Shown here: in pieces, positions 1 to 4,613 of the stretch
Numbering within the stretch: position 1 is the stretch's first letter
Layout: the number at the start of each line of letters is the position of its first letter
NCBI GenBank assembly: GCA_964538225.1
Contig: CAZIDW010000075.1
Location: 1-5,842 of the forward strand
Reading direction: 5' to 3'
Length of the DNA stretch: 5,842 bases
Source: JAFGCR01 sp964538225
GTDB lineage: Bacteria > Patescibacteriota > Gracilibacteria > UM-FILTER-43-11
Translations under genes and position numbers: made by a program
The notes under the pieces: model-generated
Told to the model about the DNA's origin: nothing
Database searches by the model: none
Seen by the model: the letters and a program-made list of their open reading frames with translations, nothing else

Positions 1-120
1 ACTCGCTGACGCTCGTGGCGGACTACTCGCTGACGCTCGTGGCGGACTACTCGCTGACGCTCGTGGCGGACTACTCGCTAGCGCTCGTGGCGGACTACTC
101 GCTAGCGCTCGTGGTGAGAC
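1..120. repeat. 24-bp minisatellite, five units, open at the left edge
   Basis: Five consecutive 24-bp units start at 1, 25, 49, 73 and 97. Units 1-3 are identical and contain CGCTGACGCTCGTGGCGG. Unit 4 differs by two adjacent changes (TGAC to TAGC), which creates the palindrome CGCTAGCG. Unit 5 shares this change and decays at its 3' end. The array is much richer in G+C than the surrounding spacers and begins at the window edge, so its true length is unknown. The near identity of units implies recent expansion. The period is a multiple of three, so plus frame 2 stays open through the array (repeating LADARGGL), with a stop at 161-163. I do not call this a gene because there is no start or recognisable domain. 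Confidence 0.95.
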
Positions 121-152
121 TTATAGTGAACCGCGACCAGCGGGAGCAGTAA

Positions 153-197
153 ACCACAAGTAGCACCGCAAGTAGCACCGCAAGTAATACCACAAGG
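153..197. repeat. 12-bp tandem repeat abutting the kinase stop codon
   Basis: Units of the form ACC(A/G)CAAGTAGC start at 153, 165 and 177, and a partial fourth at 189 ends at 197, directly before the kinase stop codon (198-200, minus strand). The third unit ends in AAT instead of AGC. This repeat is unrelated in sequence to the 24-bp array beside it. The interval 121-152 between them holds a 4-bp stem (CCGC 131-134 with GCGG 140-143) but no T-run, so I do not call a terminator. Confidence 0.85.
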
Positions 198-755
198 TTA
201 ATTGGTTATTTGATTATACAGTTTTAAAAATTCCTCCTCAACGTTTTCAAACGGCATGGTGTTTTCAAACACGTGATCGGCCATTTCCACGCATTTCCCC
301 ACCTGCTGGCCGTTTTCGGGTTCGCCTTCGCCCCATTCCCGCTTTAATTTTCGGCGGATGGAGGGTTCATCGAATGTGTCGTCGGATCGCTTGCGTGAAC
401 GGATGCGTTCGATGATCATATCCTCGGGGGCGGTGTTGGCGATAAGGATGAAATCCGGGTGTTTCCGGAGCTCCTCCACTTCCGTGGGGTTGCGGATGCC
501 GTCCACGACCCATTTGTCCCCCTGAGAGGCCTCGATCTTCCGAAGTGCGCGTTCGCCTAAAAAACCGGGACCGTTTTTCCGTCTCAGCATCTGGCCGACG
601 TTCATCAGATTCTCCCGTTTTTCCTCCACATCCAGATTTTCGCACTCCTCCCGCACGATGTCGGATAAAGTCACGAGCTTGAAGCCCTGTTTTTTCAGGG
701 CATCCACAACGGTGGTCTTGCCGGACGCCATGGGGCCGGTTAAGCCGATGATCAT
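198..755 (-). CDS. P-loop nucleotide kinase-like protein, UPF0200-like
   Basis: This 185-residue cytoplasmic protein probably phosphorylates a nucleotide or related small substrate; the substrate is not known. Visible features are a Walker A loop GPMASGKTT (residues 7-15), a segment VVDGIRNPTEVEEL (83-96) and an arginine-rich lid RIRSRKRSDD (117-126). The order P-loop, SD-IVREE, VVDGIR, R-RSDD matches my recollection of the UPF0200 family, known mainly from archaea and related to dephospho-CoA and deoxynucleoside monophosphate kinases. The ATG at 753-755 starts directly on the P-loop strand, as expected for this fold. The upstream sequence is pure A/T with no Shine-Dalgarno motif. It is the last gene of the minus-strand series, 30 bp after the S23 gene, and its leader is one arm of the AT-rich inverted repeat. 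The fold is secure. The family is likely. A dedicated role in purine metabolism is only suggested by the pur genes upstream. Confidence 0.85.
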   Translation of the reverse strand: MIIGLTGPMASGKTTVVDALKKQGFKLVTLSDIVREECENLDVEEKRENLMNVGQMLRRKNGPGFLGERALRKIEASQGDKWVVDGIRNPTEVEELRKHPDFILIANTAPEDMIIERIRSRKRSDDTFDEPSIRRKLKREWGEGEPENGQQVGKCVEMADHVFENTMPFENVEEEFLKLYNQITN

Positions 756-778
756 AATTTTAAATTTTAAATGACAAA
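756..778. repeat. Left inverted-repeat arm of the S23 element
   Basis: This 23-bp A/T-rich arm pairs with 1209-1231 with one mismatch. It is followed by TGACAAATTACAA, which also appears in closely similar form at 2806-2818 and 3041-3053 beside purB. On the minus strand it forms the entire immediate leader of the kinase gene. Confidence 0.7.
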
Positions 779-785
779 TGACAAA

Positions 786-1139
786 TTACAATTTTTGATT
801 ACAGGTTTTTATGGTCTGTCCGAAAATTAATGAAAGCTCATGCGCCTCCTGCCAAAGTTCCATTAAGCCACGTTCAGATTCAGGATTGGTTACCGTTAAA
901 CATGCTAGCCAGAATTTTGTTTCTTTTGCCTCTTTGAGTGACAGTGCGATCTTATGTCTAAAATCTTTTTTTGATTCCGCTCCATTTGCTTCCATATAAT
1001 TAGCCCCAATACTTGTTCCTGAGCTAATAACCTGAATAATCAGTTTATGGTTATAGGGAGTTTTACGCAGGTTGATTGTAACTTGAAGTAATTTTTTAGC
1101 AAAAGCTAAAACACGTTTTTTCAGATCATATTTGTTCAT
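786..1139 (-). CDS. Four-helix-bundle protein, S23 / rRNA intervening-sequence family
   Basis: This 117-residue protein belongs to the small four-helix-bundle family first seen as ORFs inside 23S rRNA intervening sequences and later found as free genes, especially in Patescibacteria, cyanobacteria and Bacteroidetes. The family is related to Avd of diversity-generating retroelements, and its function is unknown. The hallmark is the central stretch with SSGTSIGANYMEA (residues 39-51) followed by a helix rich in K, E and R ending in KFWL (75-78). Length and helical pattern are typical. The ATG at 1137-1139 has no Shine-Dalgarno site, but a good extended -10 promoter lies about 50 bp upstream. 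The last codons (NQKL, stop) fall in the element's left border, so gene and repeat appear to be one unit. It is in the same orientation as its neighbours but likely transcribed at least partly on its own. Confidence 0.9.
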   Translation of the reverse strand: MNKYDLKKRVLAFAKKLLQVTINLRKTPYNHKLIIQVISSGTSIGANYMEANGAESKKDFRHKIALSLKEAKETKFWLACLTVTNPESERGLMELWQEAHELSLIFGQTIKTCNQKL

Positions 1140-1186
1140 CTTAATGCAAAATTATCAGCTAAATACAAAAAATAATGAGTGGGGCA

Positions 1187-1216
1187 ATTATACCAACTAA
1201 AATTAAAATTTGTAAT
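1187..1216 (-). promoter_or_regulatory. Extended -10 promoter for the S23 gene
   Basis: On the minus strand TGGTATAAT (1187-1195) is a perfect extended -10 (TGn then TATAAT). A 4/6 match to the -35 box (ATTACA, 1211-1216) lies 18 bp upstream, inside the right inverted-repeat arm. Transcription would start near 1180 and give a leader of about 40 nt. Using the arm as the -35 region makes the element self-sufficient for expression. Confidence 0.55.
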
Positions 1217-1231
1217 TTAAAATTTAAAATT
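1209..1231. repeat. Right inverted-repeat arm of the S23 element
   Basis: This is the reverse complement of 756-778 with one mismatch. It is followed by ATTGGTTATT (1229-1238), a decamer that also ends the corresponding arms at 2950-2959 and 3101-3110 and occurs at the kinase 3' end (201-210). Confidence 0.7.
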
Positions 1232-1233
1232 GG

Positions 1234-1395
1234 TTATTTTTCATCCGTTTCTTCACCGGAGGCTTTCAGAACTTTTATCGCTCCTCGTTTTTCTTTTGCT
1301 TTTCTTTCCAGTTCCAGTCTTTTCTCCAGATTGTCCCAAGCCGCTTCCTCTTCAGGAGTCATGATGTCGGGGTTGTTTTGTGGTGTTTCGGGCAT
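1234..1395 (-). CDS. Small charged protein of unknown function (53 residues)
   Basis: A 53-codon frame runs from ATG (1393-1395) to TAA (1234-1236), starting MPETPQNNPDIMTPEEEAAW and ending in SGEETDEK. It has a short proline/asparagine-rich head and one long, strongly charged segment (about residues 14-41, alternating E, K and R with L and A) that should form an amphipathic helix or coiled coil. There is no cysteine, signal peptide or membrane segment. I do not recognise a family. Support for a real gene is its fit into the minus-strand series, 50 bp after purB with the same orientation, its mid-range base composition unlike the AT-rich spacers, and its stop lying exactly at the border of the S23 element. 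An internal methionine at residue 12 could be an alternative start. The plus frame covering the same bases is a shadow. Confidence 0.6.
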   Translation of the reverse strand: MPETPQNNPDIMTPEEEAAWDNLEKRLELERKAKEKRGAIKVLKASGEETDEK

Positions 1396-1445
1396 ATTAA
1401 AAGGTTAATGGACAAGGGCTCAGCATAGCAGGTTATTTCATTTTT

Positions 1446-2781
1446 TTAAAACGTATCCGCTAAACCGGTATACGTTTCCGGCGTCAGTTTCAGCAAACGA
1501 TCCTTATCTTCTTTGGGGATTTTCAGTTCTTTTATGAATTTTCGGACTGTTTCCTGATTTATTTCTTTTCCGCGGGTGAGTCCTTTTAATTTTTCATACG
1601 CTTTCGGTACGCCGTGTTTGCGCATGACAGTCTGGATGGGCTCGGCCAGAAGCGCCCAGTTTTGCTCCAGTTCTTTCTGAATAACTTTTTTGTTCAACTC
1701 AAGTTTTTCCAATCCTTTCAGCGTGCTTTTGTAGGCCAGGATGCTGTGGCCCCACGCCACCCCGATGTTGCGCTGGACGGTGCTGTCCGACAGATCCCGC
1801 TGCAGCCGGCTGACGGGCAGTTTTTCGGATAAATGCCGAAGCAGGGCATTGGCCAGACCCAGATTCCCTTCCGAATTTTCAAAATCGATGGGATTGACTT
1901 TGTGAGGCATGGTGGAGGAGCCGATTTCATCTTTTACGGTTTTTTGCTTAAATACCCCCCGGCTGATATACATCCACAGGTCCCGGTTTAAGTCCATCAG
2001 GATGGTGTTGAATCGGGCGATCCCGTCGCAGATCTCGGACTGGAAATCATGGGGTTCGATCTGGGTGGTGATTGGATTGTGGATCAGGCCTAAATTCTGA
2101 ACAAATTTTTTGCTCAACTTTTTCCAGTCTACTTTAGGGTAAGCGGCATGATGGGCGTTGAAATTCCCGGATGCCCCGTTGATCTTACCTAGTGTTTCTT
2201 GTTTATCTAATGCTTTCATCTGGCGCTCTAGCCGTTTGCTGAAGACCAGGAATTCCTTTCCTACCGTGGTGGGGGAGGCGGGCTGGCCGTGCGTCAGGCT
2301 GAGCAGGGGTATCTTTTTCCATCTGCGGGCAAGTTGAGTAATTTTTTTGTTCAGTTCTTTCATCTCCGGCAGGAGCNNNNNNNNNNCCCTGTATCATCAG
2401 CGCGATGGCCAGGTTGTTGATGTCTTCGGAAGTACAGGCGAAATGGATGAACTCCAGGTGTTTTTTCAGAGTCGTTTTCTCCAGTTTCTTTTTTAAGTAA
2501 TATTCCGCCGCTTTTACATCATGGTTGGTGGTCTTTTCGATTTTTTTCACTTCCTCCGCTTCTTTTTCATCAAAGTCTTTGATCAGTTTTTCGATAAGCG
2601 CCAGTTCTTTGTCGGAAAACGGCGGGAGCTCATTGATGCCGGGTTCGCTCGACAGCATCATCAGCCAGCTGACTTCTACGATCAGGCGGTGTTTAATAAG
2701 GCCGTATTCGGAAAAGTAGGGTGTCAGGTCGCTGACTTTAGTACTGTAACGGCCGTCGAGAGGGGAGAGTGCGGTGATCAT
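1446..2781 (-). CDS. purB: Adenylosuccinate lyase, interrupted by a 10-N assembly gap
   Basis: PurB removes fumarate from SAICAR to give AICAR and from adenylosuccinate to give AMP. The sequence closely follows the longer, E. coli-type PurB: SPLDGRY near the start, TTNHDVKA (residues 84-91), FACTSEDINN (115-124), then after the gap THGQPAS with the catalytic histidine (codon 2289-2291) and the flexible loop SSTMPHKVNP (1890-1919) with the catalytic serine. The two halves are in different frames only because of the N run at 2377-2386. Alignment to E. coli PurB from memory predicts a true gap of 15 nt, giving about 446 residues (E. coli 456). I prefer the ATG at 2779-2781 (MITALSPLDGRY) over a TTG 9 bp upstream, because the latter lies in the AT-rich repeat and the extra residues do not align. 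There is no Shine-Dalgarno site. The gene is very likely intact in the organism. Confidence 0.95.
2377..2386. other. Assembly gap of 10 N inside purB
   Basis: Ten N bases separate two contigs within purB. The left piece leaves a codon NNG and the right piece a codon GGN, so the true length must be a multiple of three. Residue alignment to E. coli PurB gives four complete missing codons, hence 15 nt. Confidence 0.95.
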
Positions 2782-2818
2782 AAATTTCAAATTTTAAATT
2801 TTAAATATCAAATTACAA
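2782..2818. repeat. AT-rich repeat arm upstream of purB, cut by the gap
   Basis: This copy of the left border of the AT-rich element starts at the base after the purB start codon and ends at the 100-N gap. The block from about 2770 to 2818 is identical to 3005-3053, offset by 235 bp. It carries the same TTTAAATTTTAAAT core and CAAATTACAA end as the S23 element. Confidence 0.85.
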
Positions 2819-2918
2819 NNNNNNNNNNNNNNNNNNNNNNNNNNNNNNNNNNNNNNNNNNNNNNNNNNNNNNNNNNNNNNNNNNNNNNNNNNNNNNNNNN
2901 NNNNNNNNNNNNNNNNNN
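2819..2918. other. Assembly gap of 100 N between purB and purE
   Basis: Exactly 100 N is a standard placeholder of unknown length. The flanks repeat sequence found intact at 3021-3110, where the two sides are joined by only 16 bases (3054-3069, TTTTTTTGCTATACAG). If the duplication is regular, this is also the missing sequence here. Confidence 0.95.
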
Positions 2919-2973
2919 TTAAATTAAAGTTTGTCATTTAAAATTTGTTATTGGTTATTCAGAATGATTCCTT
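2919..2973. repeat. 55-bp direct repeat, copy 1
   Basis: Identical to 3070-3124, offset 151 bp. It contains the right arm of the AT-rich element and the last codons of purE including its TGA stop (2959-2961 in this copy), although no purE gene precedes it. Confidence 0.95.
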
Positions 2974-3016
2974 ACCACTGTAACGGCTGTCGATATGAGG
3001 AGAGTGCGGTGATCAT
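2959..3016 (-). pseudogene. Fragments of purB start and purE tail, fused
   Basis: Reading the minus strand, ATG at 3014-3016 begins a second copy of the purB start. It encodes MITALS and then shifts frame through a 1-bp length difference and several substitutions, ending MITALSSYRQPLQW at TAA (2972-2974). It joins directly to a copy of the last purE codons and TGA (2959-2961). The result is the scar of a tandem duplication of the spacer together with bits of both flanking genes, or a chimeric contig end. The differences from the real purB start argue against a simple copying artefact by the assembler. It encodes nothing functional. Confidence 0.7.
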
Positions 3017-3110
3017 AAATTTCAAATTTTAAATTTTAAATATCAAATTACAATTTTTTTGCTATACAGTTAAATTAAAGTTTGTCATTTAAAATTTGTT
3101 ATTGGTTATT
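3017..3110. repeat. Intact short AT-rich inverted-repeat element, MITE-like
   Basis: The full purE-purB spacer has a left arm with core CAAATTTTAAAT (3023-3034), a perfect 12-bp inverted match ATTTAAAATTTG (3087-3098) and the closing decamer ATTGGTTATT (3101-3110). Borders and order match the S23 element, but only about 16 bp (3054-3069) separate the arms. On the minus strand the interior reads CTGTATAGC, an A-run, then TTGTAATTTG, resembling the S23 gene end CTGTAATC, A-run, TTGTAATTTG. No ORF is present. The RNA could fold as an A-U hairpin; with no G/C-rich stem I do not call it a terminator. Confidence 0.65.
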
Positions 3111-3124
3111 CAGAATGATTCCTT
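3070..3124. repeat. 55-bp direct repeat, copy 2 (the functional purE end)
   Basis: Identical to 2919-2973. Here it is continuous with the real purE gene, so this is the original location of the purE tail. Confidence 0.95.
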
Positions 3125-3559
3125 TATTTCGTTAATGTGTTCGGCGATCTGTTTTTTCAGCTTTTTATCGGTCAGCGCCAGAATGCGGAGGGCGGCCATG
3201 GCGGCGTTTTGAGGATCGACCACGACCATGGCGGGCGTATCGCTCGGCATCTGCACGGAAGAATGGATGTTGGCCAGGTAATCGGCTTTATCTTTAAACG
3301 GCGGACAGGCGATGACCGGATGGACAGCGTTGGCGGCCGTGACGCCGGAAAGCCCGTTACTTCTCCCCGCGATGGTGATATAGACGATCTCATCACTGGA
3401 TTTATTGAAATCATTCACGATGTCTAAAACCAGTTCCGGCACTTTGTGGGCCGAGGCCACGTAGAGTTCGGCTTTGACGCTGAATTTGGAAAGGTGTTCC
3501 GCGATCTTGCGGGCGTGCGGTTCATCGGATTTACTGCCCATGAGAATAGGGACTAACAT
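3110..3559 (-). CDS. purE: AIR carboxylase, class II PurE
   Basis: PurE acts at the AIR to CAIR step of purine synthesis in the cytoplasm. The 149 residues include GSKSD (8-12), SAHK (36-39, with the active-site histidine), AGRSNGL (64-70), PVIACPPF (81-88) and SVQMPS (101-106). Class I enzymes (E. coli type, acting on N5-CAIR) have SAHR and AGGAAHLPG at these points. The SAHK, GRSNGL and CPP set is that of class II, as in the carboxylase domain of vertebrate PAICS and in Treponema denticola PurE, which use CO2 directly and need no PurK. The class call is from remembered family signatures. ATG at 3557-3559 aligns with the family start and lacks a Shine-Dalgarno site. It follows the SLH gene by 34 bp. 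Its last codons are duplicated at 2959-2973. Confidence 0.93.
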   Translation of the reverse strand: MLVPILMGSKSDEPHARKIAEHLSKFSVKAELYVASAHKVPELVLDIVNDFNKSSDEIVYITIAGRSNGLSGVTAANAVHPVIACPPFKDKADYLANIHSSVQMPSDTPAMVVVDPQNAAMAALRILALTDKKLKKQIAEHINEIKESF

Positions 3560-3593
3560 AATGGAAAGGATTACAGGTTAAAAATGGGACCGG

Positions 3594-4601
3594 TTATCGG
3601 TTGCGGTTGTTGAAATACTGGTAGATCGCGATGGCTACTTCCCGCCGGGACATCTCTTTGGCAGGCTCCAGGCGATCCCAGCCGCGTTCCGGGAACAGAT
3701 TGTATTTCTGGGCGGCGCCGGCATACATTTCAAACCAGGCCCCTTCCGGCACGTCGGTATAATCATGTGAAAGATTGGTCTCCAGATCCAGGGTCAGGGT
3801 GAGCATTTTCAGGAATTCCGCGGTATTGACCGTGTCGGCCGGTTTAAAGGTGCCGTCACCATATCCGTTGATGATACCCTTTTCCGCGGCGGTGAGGATG
3901 TATTTAGTGAACCACTGGCCGCTGGGGATATCACTAAAGCGGGCGCTGAAATCCACATCCTCGATAGCGCCGAAGCGGGAGGTTAGCAGGAATTTCGCGG
4001 CCTCCGCGCGGTTGACCGGGCGTGCCCCCTTGAATTCCCCATCCGGATATCCCCCTAAAACTTCCCGGCGGTACAGTTCCGTCGCGGCCCGCCCTTCCAG
4101 GCTGTCCAGTTCGGTATCGGGAAAGGGATTCTGGTAACCGATGAAAAACTGGATCACTCCGTCTTCGTAGTCCGCTTTCGGGATGTCTTCTTTGTCCGTG
4201 GTGGTGACCGACCCTACGGTTTCGACAGTGAATTCATTGGATTTCTTTGCATGGCTGTCTCCGCCTTCCACGTCATAACTGGTTTCAAAATACACATTTG
4301 ACTCACCGCCGGCAATGACCGCGCACTGCAGGGTGGGTTCGGCCGTGTCAGTGTTCGCGTCGCAGTCCAGTTTGGCGTCGTTGTAATGCCAGGCCACAGC
4401 CACATTTTTTATGTTCATGCTTTTCTGGATGGTCCCGGTGAACGTGACGGTAGCGCCTTCCTCGAGCTTTACCACTTTATCAGAATCGGCTGAGGGCCGG
4501 ACGATCAGGTACTGGTTGAAGAAATGGGACGGTTCCTGCGCGAAGGCAAGGAGAGGGAGAAGCAAAAGGGCGGTGAGGGCGGCAAAAAATGTTTTTTTCA
4601 T
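3594..4601 (-). CDS. Secreted SLH-domain protein, probable S-layer or cell-envelope anchor
   Basis: The 335-residue product begins with a clear type I signal peptide: KK, a hydrophobic stretch (residues 5-20) and AFA-QE cleavage near 21. Residues about 25-130 form a beta-rich, Ig-like or unknown domain with two cysteines (80 and 93) that could pair. A short linker leads to three SLH motifs: about 160-212 (GYPDGEF at 184-190, degenerate front), 222-275 (FSDIPSGQWF and GYGDGTFKP) and 280-331 (YTDVPEGAWF, REVAIAIYQYF). Three SLH repeats at the C terminus usually bind secondary cell-wall polymer or envelope, displaying the N-terminal domain outside. The gene starts 12 bp after the purC stop and ends 34 bp before purE, so it is probably co-transcribed with purine genes, an unexpected partner. 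The specific role of the N-terminal domain is unknown to me. Confidence 0.88.
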   Translation of the reverse strand: MKKTFFAALTALLLLPLLAFAQEPSHFFNQYLIVRPSADSDKVVKLEEGATVTFTGTIQKSMNIKNVAVAWHYNDAKLDCDANTDTAEPTLQCAVIAGGESNVYFETSYDVEGGDSHAKKSNEFTVETVGSVTTTDKEDIPKADYEDGVIQFFIGYQNPFPDTELDSLEGRAATELYRREVLGGYPDGEFKGARPVNRAEAAKFLLTSRFGAIEDVDFSARFSDIPSGQWFTKYILTAAEKGIINGYGDGTFKPADTVNTAEFLKMLTLTLDLETNLSHDYTDVPEGAWFEMYAGAAQKYNLFPERGWDRLEPAKEMSRREVAIAIYQYFNNRNR

Positions 4602-4613
4602 GGTGATGCCTGG

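Larger units (their letters stand above)
756..1238 (-). mobile_element. Putative S23-gene element bounded by 23-bp inverted repeats
   Basis: The spacer between the 53-residue gene and the kinase is filled by a unit whose ends are inverted repeats. The left arm is 756-778 and the right arm 1209-1231, matching at 22 of 23 positions around the core AATTTTAAATTTTAAAT followed by (G/T)ACAAA. The left arm begins at the base after the kinase start codon (753-755). The right arm ends 2 bp before the stop of the 53-residue gene, and the adjoining shared decamer ATTGGTTATT (1229-1238) covers that stop. The only gene inside is the S23 protein, whose stop codon lies near the left arm. The same border sequences occur, without the gene, between purE and purB. 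There is no transposase and no clear target duplication, and the arms are low-complexity A/T, so mobility is an inference. Confidence 0.4.

Noticed and set aside
131..143. Possible terminator hairpin after the kinase gene
   Set aside because: The stem is only 4 bp and no U-run follows on either strand.
1..197. CRISPR array
   Set aside because: The 24-bp and 12-bp units are directly contiguous with no spacers between them, so these are minisatellites.
811..999. 62-codon plus-strand frame
   Set aside because: Antisense shadow of the S23 gene with no recognisable feature.
1175..1408. 77-codon open frame on the plus strand
   Set aside because: It overlaps the AT-rich arm and is antisense to the 53-residue frame; its serine/phenylalanine-rich product is what the reverse of a lysine/glutamate-rich gene gives.
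1396..1445. Terminator between purB and the 53-residue gene
   Set aside because: The only complementary pair (GCT with AGC around 1420-1430) is 3 bp, and the A/T run lies on the wrong side.
2203..2376. Minus-strand continuation of the first purB half past the N gap
   Set aside because: The frame after the gap is out of register; the true purB frame with THGQPAS covers the same bases.
2782..2790. TTG start for purB giving MKFMITALSP
   Set aside because: The extra codons fall in the AT-rich repeat, and the ATG at 2779-2781 aligns better with known PurB N termini.
2521..2922. Plus-strand 133-codon frame running into the N block
   Set aside because: Antisense to purB and extended only because N codons do not count as stops.
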